Of a stretch of 64,000 nt of DNA, positions 43,660 to 53,770 are shown piece by piece (the first letter of the stretch is position 1; every line of letters begins with the position of its first letter). The stretch comes from Gemmatimonadota bacterium (GTDB lineage Bacteria; Gemmatimonadota; Gemmatimonadetes; Longimicrobiales; Gaopeijiaceae): contig JABDLS010000139.1 of assembly GCA_013002885.1 (NCBI GenBank), positions 62,001 through 126,000 on the forward strand, given 5' to 3'. The notes under the pieces are model-generated. The model was given only the letters and a program-made list of their open reading frames with translations, was not told the origin of the DNA and ran no database searches. Position numbers and translations under genes: made by a program.

Positions 43660-46452
43660 GTGGCGAACCAACTCAACGACCCCTTCGGCGCTCTCACCTC
43701 CGTCGACCTCTCCGAGGGATCGACCTCCTTCTACAAGCTCTCCCGGCTGGAAGAGAAAGGCGTGGTCGACAACCTCGACCGACTCCCCTTCTCTATCCGG
43801 GTACTCCTCGAGAACGTCCTCCGCCACGCCGGCGGTGAGTACGTCGCCGAGAGCCACGTCGAGGCGGTCACGAAGTGGAGTCCCACCAACTCCGGCGCCG
43901 ACGTACCCTTCATGCCCTCTCGTGTCGTGCTGCAGGACTTCACGGGGGTACCCGCCGTGGTGGACCTCGCGGCCATGCGCGACGGCATCAAGCACCTCGG
44001 CGGCGACCCCGCCCGGATCAACCCGGTGGTCCCCGCCGACCTGGTTATCGACCACTCGGTCCAGGTCGACTACTTCGGTACCCCTGAGGCCTTCCGTCTC
44101 AACGTCGAGCGGGAGTTCGAGCGCAATCACGAGCGCTACGCGCTTCTTCGCTGGGCCCAGGAAGCCTTCGACAACTTCTCCGTTGTCCCGCCTGGGACGG
44201 GCATCGTCCACCAGGTGAACCTCGAGTACCTGGCGTCGGTCATCCATCGCCGGGCACACGGGGGCAGGAATGTCGCGTTCCCCGACACGCTGGTGGGAAC
44301 CGACTCCCACACCACCATGATCAACGGCCTGGGCGTCGTCGGTTGGGGAGTGGGCGGCATCGAGGCCGAGGCCGTCGTCCTGGGGCAGCCGTACTACATG
44401 CTCCTCCCCGAGGTGGTCGGGATGAAGCTCACGGGAGTGCTCCCCGAGGGCGCCACAGCGACCGACCTGGTCCTCCGCGTCACGGAGATGCTCCGGGAGC
44501 ACGGTGTGGTCGGGCGCTTCGTCGAGTACTACGGTGCCGGTCTGAGCAATCTCACCCTGCCCGACAAGGCGACGCTGGCGAACATGTCGCCCGAGTACGG
44601 AGCCACCATCGGCTTCTTCCCGGTCGACGATTCCACGCTGGCGTACCTCCGTGGAACCGGACGGGATGCCAAGCTCGTCGAGCGCGTGGAGCGAATCTCG
44701 AAAGAGCTCGATCTCTTCCGCACCGATGACACGCCGGATCCCGAATTCACCTCGACGCTGGAGCTCGATCTGTCTACGGTTGAGCCGAGCCTCGCCGGGC
44801 CCAAGCGTCCACAGGATCGGATCCGCATGGCAGACATGGTGAGCCAGTTCGAGAAGGACCTCCCGGCTCTCGTGCCCTCGGGCTTCGAGCTTCCGTCGGT
44901 GTCCGACGGCGGTTCCCGTACCGGTGAGAGCTGGGCGGGCGAGGGTGGCAGCGCCGTCGGAGTTGCTCCCTCGGCGAAGGCGCGTTGTGTCCCGGTGGAG
45001 TGCGACGGCGAGGAGTGCGAGATCACCGATGGCAGTATCGTCATCGCGGCCATCACGTCGTGCACGAACACGTCGAATCCGTCCGTCATGGTCGGTGCGG
45101 CCCTCCTCGCCAGGAACGCCGTCGAGAAGGGGCTCGACGTAAAGCCGTGGGTGAAGACCTCCATGGCGCCGGGCAGCAAGGTGGTGACGGACTATCTCGA
45201 GCAGTCCGAACTCCTGCCCTATCTGGAGAAGCTCCACTTCGACGTCGTGGGCTACGGTTGCACGACGTGCATCGGCAACTCGGGGCCTTTGCCGGAGAAC
45301 ATCCACAAGGCCGTCGAAGACAACGGATTGGTGGTCGCCTCGGTACTTTCGGGTAATCGAAACTTCGAAGCCAGAATCCACCCCCTCGTCCGGGCCAACT
45401 ATCTGGCTTCACCGGTCCTCGTGGTCGCCTACGCCCTCGCCGGACGTATCGACATCGACCTGTACAACGAGCCCCTGGGACACGGCAGCGACGGCAAGCC
45501 GGTATTCCTCGCCGACGTCTGGCCGAGCCCTGAGGAGATCAAGGAGACCATCCGCACGGCGCTGAAGCCCGAGATGTTCATCGATCGGTACGGAGAGGTG
45601 AACGAGGGCGACGAGAACTGGCAGGCTCTGCCCATTCCCGAGGAGAGCGCCCTCTACGAATGGTCCGACGAAAGCACGTACGTGCAGCGCCCACCGTTCT
45701 TCGAGGGCATGACCGCCGAGACACCATCGGCCGAGGACATCCACGGAGCGCGCGTTCTGGTGCAACTGGGACAGTCGGTGACCACCGACCACATCTCGCC
45801 GGCGGGCGCCATCCCGAAGCGCGAGCCGGCCGGGTTGTACCTCCAGGAGCGTGGCGTGAAGCCCCGGGACTTCAACTCCTTCGGCTCTCGACGGGGGAAC
45901 CACGAGGTCATGATGCGCGGCACCTTCGGCAACGTCCGGATCAAGAACCTCCTCCTCGACGGCAAGGAAGGCGGATACACCATCCACTTCCCGACCGATG
46001 AGGAGATGCCGATCTACGACGCTTCAATGAAGTACCAGGAGGCCGGCACGCCTCTCGTCGTATTGGCCGGCAAGGAGTACGGCACGGGGAGTTCCAGGGA
46101 CTGGGCAGCAAAGGGTACCATCCTCCTGGGTGTGAAGGCCGTCATCGCCGAGAGCTACGAGCGGATCCACCGAAGCAATCTGGTGGGGATGGGTGTTCTG
46201 CCTCTCCAGTTCGAAGACGGCGAGAGCCCACGTTCCCTCGGTCTCACTGGCCGGGAGACCTTCGACGTCGTCGGGATCGCCGGCGGCCTCGAGCCTGGCT
46301 GCAGCATCCAGGTCACGGCCACGGCAGAGGACGGCACGGAGACGACCTTCGACACCATCGCACGACTCGACTCGGATGTGGACGTCGACTACTACGTCAA
46401 CGGGGGCATCCTCCAGACCGTCCTTCGGAAGATGGCCCGCGGAGAGATGTAG
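43660..46452 (+). CDS. acnA: Aconitate hydratase A
   Basis: A 930-residue aconitase that isomerises citrate to isocitrate in the TCA cycle. [4Fe-4S] ligand motifs are present: [11 protein letters not shown] (first Cys) and [11 protein letters not shown] (two more). Substrate motifs include [25 protein letters not shown] and the swivel-domain [16 protein letters not shown] small insert around [22 protein letters not shown] precedes domain 3. GTG at 43660 is chosen because GGGAG lies about 6 bases upstream and the 21-residue extension to the ATG at 43597 is not AcnA-like. Convergent with the FloA operon. Confidence 0.95.
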   Translation: MANQLNDPFGALTSVDLSEGSTSFYKLSRLEEKGVVDNLDRLPFSIRVLLENVLRHAGGEYVAESHVEAVTKWSPTNSGADVPFMPSRVVLQDFTGVPAVVDLAAMRDGIKHLGGDPARINPVVPADLVIDHSVQVDYFGTPEAFRLNVEREFERNHERYALLRWAQEAFDNFSVVPPGTGIVHQVNLEYLASVIHRRAHGGRNVAFPDTLVGTDSHTTMINGLGVVGWGVGGIEAEAVVLGQPYYMLLPEVVGMKLTGVLPEGATATDLVLRVTEMLREHGVVGRFVEYYGAGLSNLTLPDKATLANMSPEYGATIGFFPVDDSTLAYLRGTGRDAKLVERVERISKELDLFRTDDTPDPEFTSTLELDLSTVEPSLAGPKRPQDRIRMADMVSQFEKDLPALVPSGFELPSVSDGGSRTGESWAGEGGSAVGVAPSAKARCVPVECDGEECEITDGSIVIAAITSCTNTSNPSVMVGAALLARNAVEKGLDVKPWVKTSMAPGSKVVTDYLEQSELLPYLEKLHFDVVGYGCTTCIGNSGPLPENIHKAVEDNGLVVASVLSGNRNFEARIHPLVRANYLASPVLVVAYALAGRIDIDLYNEPLGHGSDGKPVFLADVWPSPEEIKETIRTALKPEMFIDRYGEVNEGDENWQALPIPEESALYEWSDESTYVQRPPFFEGMTAETPSAEDIHGARVLVQLGQSVTTDHISPAGAIPKREPAGLYLQERGVKPRDFNSFGSRRGNHEVMMRGTFGNVRIKNLLLDGKEGGYTIHFPTDEEMPIYDASMKYQEAGTPLVVLAGKEYGTGSSRDWAAKGTILLGVKAVIAESYERIHRSNLVGMGVLPLQFEDGESPRSLGLTGRETFDVVGIAGGLEPGCSIQVTATAEDGTETTFDTIARLDSDVDVDYYVNGGILQTVLRKMARGEM

Positions 46453-46464
46453 GCGAAGACGGCC

Positions 46465-47334
46465 CTAGAAGGCCGGGTCGTCTCCGCGGAGCGCCTTGGG
46501 AGGCCCCAGGACCTCCTTGACGACGAACGCCTGGCGTAGTGCCTCCCGTCCGCCGAAGAGCTGGCTTCGGACGGCCACCCCGTCGGCGTCGAGGTATTCG
46601 GCCAGTGGGTCCAAACCGTCCTCCGCCGAGGGTGCCCGGCTGGATGGATCGGTGCCGTAGTCGGCGTGGGATCGGTGTATGTAGTGCTCCGGGCGTCGGG
46701 TGATGGCCCCCGCCCCGACGGGCGGTCTCGATCCGATGGGAGCTGTGGAGCCGACCGGGCCGCTCGAACTCGCCGAACCATACGGGCTGCGGGAGCCCAC
46801 CGGGTCCGTCGACCCGTGGCCCGTACCTACTTCCGTTCGCTCGATGGGTGCCGGCAACGGAGGAGATTGCTTCGGCATCTCGATGGTTCGGGCGTCTTCC
46901 CGCTCTACCGTGCCGCCTCTCGCGAGGGCCTCCAGCTGCTCGAGCAGATCACCGGGCAACATGGTCTCGGACGAGGGCCGCGACGGGGCCGGTGCTGGCC
47001 GGGTCCGGCTCGGGGACGGTCGTGCCGGCCGGTCGGTGCCGCGGGGCCGCGTGTAGCGCTCGAGGGTCTCTCCGTCACGGGAACGCCTCTGCTCGACGCG
47101 CTGTTGCTCCAACATGTCGTCGTACGATGGATCGTCATCGTACGTCGGGAGATCGTCGTCCCCAGGGAGTGAAGTCCGGCCAAGCTCCAGCTCCGGGAAC
47201 CGTGCCTCCCACTCCCCGGGGTCCGGCAACGGGCCATCCGCTTGGCCTTCCCCCTTCTTCGCCCTCCGGCTCCGGGCGATGGACTCGAGGATGGAGAAGA
47301 AGATGATGACCGCGAAGAAGATCAGCTCTTCCAT
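46465..47334 (-). CDS. Membrane-anchored Ser/Pro-rich protein of unknown function, third gene of the nfeD-floA run
   Basis: A 289-residue protein. One N-terminal membrane helix (MEELIFFAVIIFFSILESIA) is followed by basic RSRRAKK, so the rest is probably cytoplasmic. A long disordered region rich in Pro, Ser, Arg and acidic patches spans about 30-235. A short ordered C-terminal motif follows (about 265-282, REALRQAFVVKEVLGPPKALR), which looks like a conserved docking segment. It starts 29 bases after floA, suggesting it is a partner of the FloA/NfeD membrane platform; that link is inferred from position only. Confidence 0.75.
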   Translation of the reverse strand: MEELIFFAVIIFFSILESIARSRRAKKGEGQADGPLPDPGEWEARFPELELGRTSLPGDDDLPTYDDDPSYDDMLEQQRVEQRRSRDGETLERYTRPRGTDRPARPSPSRTRPAPAPSRPSSETMLPGDLLEQLEALARGGTVEREDARTIEMPKQSPPLPAPIERTEVGTGHGSTDPVGSRSPYGSASSSGPVGSTAPIGSRPPVGAGAITRRPEHYIHRSHADYGTDPSSRAPSAEDGLDPLAEYLDADGVAVRSQLFGGREALRQAFVVKEVLGPPKALRGDDPAF

Positions 47335-47363
47335 GGGTCAGGCCTCTCGCCTCATCAGCGGCC

Positions 47364-48359
47364 TCACCCGGTAGGTGGCGCAGTCGGGCCGTCGTCGGGC
47401 CCGGCGATGGCGTTCCTCATATCGGTGTCCGCCTCGATGTTGCGATACCGCATGAAGTCCATGACGCCGAGGTTGCCCGATCGGAAGGCTTCTGCCAAGG
47501 CCAACGGCACCTGGGCTTCGGCCTTCACGACCTCCGCCTTCATCTCGCCTACCAGCGCCTTCATCTCCTGCTCCTTGGCGACGGCCATGGCGCGGCGCTC
47601 CTCCGCCCTGGCCTGGGCGACGCGCTTGTCGGCCTCGGCCTGATCGGTCTGCAACTCGGCGCCGATGTTCTTGCCCACGTCTACGTCGGCGATATCGATG
47701 GAAAGGATCTCGAAGGCCGTTCCCGAGTCGAGTCCCTTTCCCAGCACCGTCTTGGAGATGGCGTCGGGGTTCTCGAGGACCGCCTTGTGGGAGTCCGCCG
47801 AACCGATGGTCGAGACGATTCCCTCACCCACACGGGCGAGAATCGTGTCCTCACCGGCACCACCGACCAGTCGATTGATGTTGGCCCGCACCGTGACCCG
47901 AGCCACGGCGATGAGTTGGATGCCATCCTTGGCCATGGCGGCGACCTTCGGGGTATTGATGACCTTGGGGTTCACCGAGACCTGCACCGCCTCGAACACG
48001 TCACGGCCGGCGAGATCGATGGCCGCCGCCTGGTTGAACGCCAGGTCGATGTTCGCCTTGTCCGCCGAGATCAGGGCCCGCACGACCCGGTCTACCTGTC
48101 CACCGGCGAGGTAATGACCCTCCAGGTCCGGCAGGGAAAGGTCCAGACCGGCCTTCGTTGCCCAGATGAGAGGTCGTACCACCGCCGGAGGCGACACCTT
48201 CCTCAACCGCATTCCCACCAGGTAGCCGATCCCGACCCGGACGCCCGCGGAGATCGCCTCGATCCACAGGCGCACCGGAATGGCCCACGCGATGAACAAG
48301 ACGATCGCAAAGGTCCCGATGATCAGGACGGCGTTGAAGGCGATGAGCTCACCACCCAT
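47364..48359 (-). CDS. floA: Flotillin-like protein FloA
   Basis: A 331-residue SPFH-family protein of the FloA (YqfA) type, which forms membrane microdomains in bacteria. An N-terminal hydrophobic hairpin (about 8-60) is followed by the SPFH domain ([33 protein letters not shown]). The EA-repeat coiled coil comes next (about 225-290, [27 protein letters not shown]). A short Pro/Asp-rich tail ends it. Family length is about 330, so it is complete. It is encoded 39 bases after the NfeD-family gene, the conserved arrangement. Confidence 0.93.
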   Translation of the reverse strand: MGGELIAFNAVLIIGTFAIVLFIAWAIPVRLWIEAISAGVRVGIGYLVGMRLRKVSPPAVVRPLIWATKAGLDLSLPDLEGHYLAGGQVDRVVRALISADKANIDLAFNQAAAIDLAGRDVFEAVQVSVNPKVINTPKVAAMAKDGIQLIAVARVTVRANINRLVGGAGEDTILARVGEGIVSTIGSADSHKAVLENPDAISKTVLGKGLDSGTAFEILSIDIADVDVGKNIGAELQTDQAEADKRVAQARAEERRAMAVAKEQEMKALVGEMKAEVVKAEAQVPLALAEAFRSGNLGVMDFMRYRNIEADTDMRNAIAGPDDGPTAPPTG

Positions 48360-48398
48360 GCTCGTACCTCGGAGTTGTAGTCGTGTGATTTACGGGAG

Positions 48399-49784
48399 CT
48401 ACGCCTCGGTCGACGCCGGCTCCACTTCGGTCGATGCACCCGCTGGTACCTCACGGACGACGTGGCGATAGCCTTCCGCCGCGACGATCCGTACCGGCGT
48501 TCCCTCCATGATCCAGGAAGACTCGGACACGACGTCGACCCGCTCTTCGTCGAAGAGTGCCGTGCCCGACGGTCTCAGGTCGGTGATGGCCGTACCGACC
48601 TTGCCGATGAGCTCGGGCCGACGCGCCGCCGACTCGAAGCCAATGCTACGGTCCATCCGTTCGGTGAGGAAGATGCCGCTCCTCGAGAGCCGCGAGCTGC
48701 CCGGCAGCGTTCGGATGAGCACCCAGGCCGAGACGGCGATGAGAACGACGGTGGTGCTGATCACCAGACCAGCCTTCGTGAAGTCAGGCGCCGTAGGCAG
48801 CCCGCCCAGCAGGCTCAGATAGAGCCCCGCCAGGATGCCCAGGCCGCCTATGAGGCCGAAGAAGCCAAAGCCGGGAATGAGGAAGATCTCAACGCCCACG
48901 AGCACCAGCCCAACGCCGAAGATGATCAGGTCTTCCCACCCGGCCAGGCCCACGATCATGTGGGAGCCGAAGAAAAGGGCCAGAGAAAGCACCCCGGCCA
49001 GGCCGGCCATCCCGAAGGTGGGGGTCTTCACCTCGGTGATGAGGCCCAGGAAGCCCAGGGTCAGCAGGAATGGCGCGACCACCGGGTTCGAGAAGAATCG
49101 CACCACCCGCTCAGCCCAGTTGGCCTCGGCCGTCACGACCGAAGATCCCTGAAGCTCGAGGCGAGCCAGAAGCGCCGGCAGGTCTTCGACCGCCTCCGCG
49201 TAGTCAAGCGCCACCGCTTCCTCGGTGGTGAGCGTCAGGAGCTTGCCCGAATCCACCACCCCCTCGATGGCGATCTCTTCGTCGACCATGGCCGCCGCGA
49301 CCTCCGGGTCGAGGTCGGCGGCTTCGGCAAGGGCGCGCATCTCGCTGCGCATGGCGGACACGATCTTCTCGGGAGCCTTCGTCCCACTGCCATCCACCGG
49401 CGTCGCGGCTCCGATCACCGAGCCTGGACGCATGAAGATCCGGTCGGTGGAAAGAGCGATCAACGCACCGGCCGAGAAGGCTCGGCGGTTCACCAGGGTG
49501 TAGACGGGCAGTGCAGCGTCCGACAGGGCGTCTGAGATCCGCTCGGCAGCGTCTACACGGCCGCCTGGTGTGTCCATGTCCAGGATCACCGCAGACGCGC
49601 CCGAGGCGGCCGCCTCCTCGAGAGCTCGCTCGATGAACGGCGCCAGCCCCAGCTCCACCACCCCGGTGACCGGCACCCGATACACGGACCCCGATTGGCC
49701 GAAGACGGTGAGCGGGAGGGACACGAAGACGGCGCCGACGATCGCGGCGAGGCTCAGTCGACGAAACATCACTAGGCGCTTCAC
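48399..49784 (-). CDS. NfeD family membrane protein with ClpP-like serine protease domain
   Basis: A 461-residue long-form NfeD protein. After a signal peptide (cut near TVFGQ) comes a ClpP/SppA-like domain (about 33-215) with MDTPGGRVDAA and the nucleophile region RAFSAGALIALS. Four or five membrane helices follow (about 240-370), then a C-terminal OB-fold domain (GKVGTAITDLRPSGTALFDEERVDVVSE). Long NfeD proteins are membrane proteases linked to flotillin or stomatin partners. GTG at 49784 is preferred, with GGAGA about 5 bases upstream; ATG at 49769 is an alternative. First gene of the nfeD-floA-hypothetical run. Confidence 0.9.
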   Translation of the reverse strand: MKRLVMFRRLSLAAIVGAVFVSLPLTVFGQSGSVYRVPVTGVVELGLAPFIERALEEAAASGASAVILDMDTPGGRVDAAERISDALSDAALPVYTLVNRRAFSAGALIALSTDRIFMRPGSVIGAATPVDGSGTKAPEKIVSAMRSEMRALAEAADLDPEVAAAMVDEEIAIEGVVDSGKLLTLTTEEAVALDYAEAVEDLPALLARLELQGSSVVTAEANWAERVVRFFSNPVVAPFLLTLGFLGLITEVKTPTFGMAGLAGVLSLALFFGSHMIVGLAGWEDLIIFGVGLVLVGVEIFLIPGFGFFGLIGGLGILAGLYLSLLGGLPTAPDFTKAGLVISTTVVLIAVSAWVLIRTLPGSSRLSRSGIFLTERMDRSIGFESAARRPELIGKVGTAITDLRPSGTALFDEERVDVVSESSWIMEGTPVRIVAAEGYRHVVREVPAGASTEVEPASTEA

Positions 49785-50036
49785 GGGGTCTCCATTCGCT
49801 CTGAAGGTACGGACTCTACTACCCCACACAACGTGACTACGTGCGGCCGGGTGGATTTCTTCGGGATCCGAGGTCGTCGGGGCGTCCCTCTCGAGGGTTC
49901 ACGGCGGGCCCGCCAGGTTGACCCTCGGCCACGTTCTCGGGACCTTTCAGGCTCTCCAGGACAGGGCTCGCCGCCACGCCGCTGCCCTCGACCGGGAGTA
50001 CCGATCCGCAATTCAAATCTCCAGGGGAACGCCCAG

Positions 50037-50837
50037 ATGTCCGATTCGGTTTTGGTCCACTACGAGGTCAAGGACAAGGTCGCTGTCCTCACCCTCGACG
50101 ACCCGCCCGCGAACACGTACACGCACGAGATGATGCGTCAGCTCGACGAGGGCATCATCAAGGCTCGCTTCGACGGGAACGTCGAGGTCATCGTGATCAC
50201 CGGCGCCGGCGAGAAGTTCTTCTGCGCCGGAGCGAACATCGGGATGCTGTCGGAGGCCGATCCGGAGTGGAAGTACTGTTTCTGCCTCCACGCCAACGAG
50301 ACGTTGAACCGCCTCGAGCACACTCCCAAGCTCGTCATCGCTGCCCTCAACGGACACACGGTGGGAGGAGGACTCGAGATCGCCATGGCCGCCGACATCC
50401 GCATCGCCCGCAAGGACTCGGGCAAGGTCGGCCTTCCGGAGGTCGCCCTGGGTGTGCTGCCGGGTACAGGCGGTACTCAGCGCCTCGTCCGTCTCGTCGG
50501 CAAGCCCGTCGCCATCCAGATGATGGCCGAGGGCACGACCTTCGGCTTCGACGACGCGCACAAGCACGGCCTGGTGAACGAGATCTATGAACATGAGGAC
50601 CGTGACTCCTTCGTGGGCGCCGTCATCGAGTACGCCCAGCAGTTCACCACGCCGAACAAGGCGACGAAGGCCGTCGGACTCATCAAGCGCTCGGTACAGA
50701 CGGGTGCGGAGCTGCCCTTCGAGCTCGCCCTCGCGCTCGAACGGGAGCTTCAGGCTCAGCTCTTCGCCAGCGACGACGCCAAGGAAGGTCTCAACGCCTA
50801 CGTCGAGAAGAGGAAGGCCGAGTTCTCTGGCAGCTAG
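50037..50837 (+). CDS. Enoyl-CoA hydratase/isomerase family protein
   Basis: A 266-residue crotonase-fold enzyme. Oxyanion-hole and CoA-binding segments are FCAGANIGML and LNGHTVGGGLEIAMAAD, and the catalytic Glu lies in GLPEVALGVLPGTGGTQRL. It would hydrate 2-enoyl-CoA in beta-oxidation or a related degradation. ATG at 50037 has AGGGGA about 10 bases upstream. It is separated from the next gene by a predicted terminator. It resembles, but is not identical in type to, the second hydratase at 54737; the end (YVEKRKAEF vs FVEKRKPDF) is shared. Confidence 0.92.
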   Translation: MSDSVLVHYEVKDKVAVLTLDDPPANTYTHEMMRQLDEGIIKARFDGNVEVIVITGAGEKFFCAGANIGMLSEADPEWKYCFCLHANETLNRLEHTPKLVIAALNGHTVGGGLEIAMAADIRIARKDSGKVGLPEVALGVLPGTGGTQRLVRLVGKPVAIQMMAEGTTFGFDDAHKHGLVNEIYEHEDRDSFVGAVIEYAQQFTTPNKATKAVGLIKRSVQTGAELPFELALALERELQAQLFASDDAKEGLNAYVEKRKAEFSGS

Positions 50838-50904
50838 AAAGGTGGGAAGGACGTCACGGTTTCCGGCATCAAGCTGGCCCCGCCGGCCGAACGCCATCGA
50901 CAGA

Positions 50905-50940
50905 GCGGGGCCCGGATGCGTCCGGGTCCCGCTTCGTCGT
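50905..50940 (+). terminator. Intrinsic terminator after the first enoyl-CoA hydratase
   Basis: GCGGGGCCCGGA and TCCGGGTCCCGC pair over 12 bp (one G-T wobble) around a TGCG loop at 50905-50932, followed by TTCGTCGTCT. The T run is weak, so termination may be partial. It lies 67 bases after the hydratase stop and 106 before the aldehyde dehydrogenase. Confidence 0.55.
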
Positions 50941-51046
50941 CTGACATCAGACACCTCAGGACGGCCTGGACCGGCGACCTGTGGCGCCCAGCGGCAGGCA
51001 GCGAGCGCGACGACCTGAAAGCACGAACTCCTTAGAGGTAACCGAG

Positions 51047-52501
51047 ATGCACGAAGACGCAGTTCGCAACCGCCTGTGGATCGGCAACGAGTGGGTGGAC
51101 GCCGAAGACGGCGGCACCTTTCAGACAATCAATCCTGCCACCGGTGAGGTCATCACCGAAGTGGCCTCGGCCCAGGCGGCGGACGTCGACAAGGCGGTGG
51201 CTTCGGCCCGGGGCGCCATGGCCGAGTGGCGGAAGGTGAACCCGCACAAGCGCTCACAGTTGCTCTGGAGGCTCGCCGACGCCATCGAAGCGAATGCCGA
51301 CGAGTTGGGTGCCCTCGAGACGGCCGACAACGGCAAGCCGTACTTCGAGTCGCGGAAGATCGACGTGCCGAGCGTGGTGGAGATCTTCCGCTACTTCGCC
51401 GGCCTGGCCGACAAGGTCCAGGGAGCCACGATCCCGGTCGCCGGGCCGTTTCTCAACTACACGTTGAGGGAGCCCGTAGGGATCGTCGGGTGCATCACCC
51501 CGTGGAATTTCCCCCTGTCCATGGCCACGTGGAAGACCGCTCCCGCCCTGGCGTGCGGCAACGTGGTGGTCCTCAAGCCCGCCGAACAGACCCCCCTCAC
51601 CGCCCTCCGGCTCGGGGAGCTGGCGGCCGAGGTGGGATTTCCACCAGGTGTTCTGAACGTCGTGCCCGGTTTCGGTGAGACGGCCGGGGCAGCCCTCGTC
51701 CGCAATCCTGACGTCGATGCCATTGCCTTCACGGGGTCCACCGAAGTCGGCAAGATCGTCATGCGGGAGGCTGCGGACACGCTGAAGAAGGTCTCTCTGG
51801 AACTGGGCGGGAAGTCGCCGAACGTCGTCCTTGCCGACGCCGACCTCAAGAGTGCCGTCCGAGGTGCCACCAGCGGCATCTTCTACGGTAAGGGCGAGGT
51901 TTGCGCAGCAGGCTCCCGCGTCATCGTCGAGCGCGCCATCTACGACGATTTCGTCGAAGCCTTCGCCAAGGGAGCGTCGAAAATGACGGTGGGCGATCCC
52001 ATGGACTCGGGTACCCGCCTGGGCGCCATCGTCAGCGAGGAGCAGCTCGAACGCGTCATGAGTTACGTCGAGGCGGGCAAGAGCGAGGGCGCACGCCTCG
52101 TCCACGGTGGTGAGCGCACCGACGTGGACGGCAAGGGCAACTTCGTCACCGCCACGGTGTTTGCCGATGTCGAGCCAGGTATGAAGATCGCGCAGGAAGA
52201 GATCTTCGGCCCGGTGGCCGCGGTCATTCCCGTAGACGACATCGAGGACGCCATCCACACGGCCAACCACACCATCTACGGTCTGGCCGCGGGCATCTGG
52301 ACGCGGGATATCGGAAAGGCCCACCGCATCGCCCAGGAGATCCAGGCGGGCACGGTGTGGATCAACACCTACAACCAGTACGACGCCGCGTCTCCTTTCG
52401 GCGGCTACAAGCAGAGTGGGTTCGGGCGCGACCTCGGGTACCAGGCAGCCCTCGACAAGTACACGCAGACGAAGAGCGTCTGGGTCGCCGTCGACGGCTG
52501 A
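51047..52501 (+). CDS. Aldehyde dehydrogenase family protein
   Basis: A 484-residue NAD(P)+-dependent aldehyde dehydrogenase. Conserved motifs are CITPWNFPLSM (Asn of the active site), KPAEQTPLTAL, FTGSTEVGK, LELGGKSPNVV (general-base Glu) and GEVCAAGSR with the catalytic Cys, then EEIFGPV and SPFGGYKQSGFGRDLG. It oxidises an aldehyde to the acid; the betaine-aldehyde/aminoaldehyde group is the closest in feel, but substrate is not assigned. ATG at 51047 has AGAGGT about 9 bases upstream. It precedes the thiolase by 72 bases. Confidence 0.94.
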   Translation: MHEDAVRNRLWIGNEWVDAEDGGTFQTINPATGEVITEVASAQAADVDKAVASARGAMAEWRKVNPHKRSQLLWRLADAIEANADELGALETADNGKPYFESRKIDVPSVVEIFRYFAGLADKVQGATIPVAGPFLNYTLREPVGIVGCITPWNFPLSMATWKTAPALACGNVVVLKPAEQTPLTALRLGELAAEVGFPPGVLNVVPGFGETAGAALVRNPDVDAIAFTGSTEVGKIVMREAADTLKKVSLELGGKSPNVVLADADLKSAVRGATSGIFYGKGEVCAAGSRVIVERAIYDDFVEAFAKGASKMTVGDPMDSGTRLGAIVSEEQLERVMSYVEAGKSEGARLVHGGERTDVDGKGNFVTATVFADVEPGMKIAQEEIFGPVAAVIPVDDIEDAIHTANHTIYGLAAGIWTRDIGKAHRIAQEIQAGTVWINTYNQYDAASPFGGYKQSGFGRDLGYQAALDKYTQTKSVWVAVDG

Positions 52502-52573
52502 CGGCGAGCAGATCGCCTCGCAGCGGCGAGGCACAGAACGCAAACACTGAATCGGATTCCTCCCGGAGCCCAC

Positions 52574-53770
52574 ATGCGCGAAGCCTGGATCATCGACGCG
52601 GTTCGGACCCCCATCGGTCGCCACGGAGGAGCCCTCGCCCCCGTTCGCCCGGACGACCTCGCCGCCATTACCATCGAATCCATCATCCAGCGCTCCGACC
52701 TGAAGCCCGAGACCGTCGACGACGTCATCTTCGGCTGCATCAACCAGGCCGGTGAGGACAACCGGAACGTCGCTCGAATGGCCCTGTTGCGGGCCGGCTT
52801 ACCCGTAGGCGTAGCCGGCCAGACCGTGAATAGACTGTGTGGCTCTGGAATGCAGGCCGTGCTCTCCGCTCATCAGGCCATCCTCGCAGGTCAGGGGGAC
52901 GCCTTCATCTGCGGAGGCGTGGAAAGCATGAGCCGGGCCCCGTACGTCATGCTCAAGCCCGAGACCGGGTACGCCCGAGGCCACCCGGATACCGCCGACA
53001 CCGTCCTCGGTTGGCGCTTCCCCAACCCCGCCTTCGCGCCCGAGTGGACCATCGGGCTGGGAGAGACCGCCGAGGTCATCGCCGAGGAGTTCAACGTCTC
53101 CCGTGCCGCACAGGACGCCTTCGCCGCCGAAAGCCAGCAAAGGGCCGAGCGGGCCATGGCCACCGGCCGTTTCGCGGACGAGATCGTCCCGGTTTCCGTG
53201 CCCCGCAGGAAGCAGGACCCCCTTGTCGTGGCTACCGACGAACACCCCCGCCCCGACACCACCGCAGAGTCCCTGGCCCGGCTGCGTCCGGTATTCAAGA
53301 AGGGCGGGACGGTGACCGCGGGCAACTCGTCGGGCATCAACGACGGGGCGGCCGCGCTCCTCGTCGTTTCAGCGGAGTACGCGAAGACGATGGAGCTCGA
53401 ACCCATGGCGCGCATCGTCGGGGGTGCCGTGGCCGGCGTCGAGCCCCACCGCATGGGCATCGGTCCGGTTCCGGCCACACGAACGGCGCTGGCTCGAGCC
53501 GACTGGACCACCAACGATCTGGATCTCGTGGAACTCAATGAGGCGTTCGCCGCCCAGGCGCTACCGTGCGTGGGCGAGCTCGGCCTCGACCCCGAGCGGG
53601 TGAACGTCAACGGCGGGGCCATCGCCCTCGGCCATCCGGTGGGCTGCTCGGGCGCTCGGATTCTCGTCACCCTCGTTCACGAGATGAAGAAGCAGGGATC
53701 CAAGCGAGGCCTGGCCAGCATGTGCATCGGCGTGGGCCAGGGCATCGCCAGCCTGGTGGAGGCGCCGTGA
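52574..53770 (+). CDS. Acetyl-CoA C-acyltransferase (thiolase)
   Basis: A 398-residue degradative-type thiolase that cleaves 3-ketoacyl-CoA to acetyl-CoA. The nucleophile Cys is in VNRLCGSGMQA (about residue 90), the catalytic His in NGGAIALGHPVGCSGAR, and the second Cys in SMCIGVGQG. Its TGA overlaps the GTG start of the 3-hydroxyacyl-CoA dehydrogenase (GTGA at 53767-53770), so the two steps are probably made in step. Confidence 0.95.
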   Translation: MREAWIIDAVRTPIGRHGGALAPVRPDDLAAITIESIIQRSDLKPETVDDVIFGCINQAGEDNRNVARMALLRAGLPVGVAGQTVNRLCGSGMQAVLSAHQAILAGQGDAFICGGVESMSRAPYVMLKPETGYARGHPDTADTVLGWRFPNPAFAPEWTIGLGETAEVIAEEFNVSRAAQDAFAAESQQRAERAMATGRFADEIVPVSVPRRKQDPLVVATDEHPRPDTTAESLARLRPVFKKGGTVTAGNSSGINDGAAALLVVSAEYAKTMELEPMARIVGGAVAGVEPHRMGIGPVPATRTALARADWTTNDLDLVELNEAFAAQALPCVGELGLDPERVNVNGGAIALGHPVGCSGARILVTLVHEMKKQGSKRGLASMCIGVGQGIASLVEAP

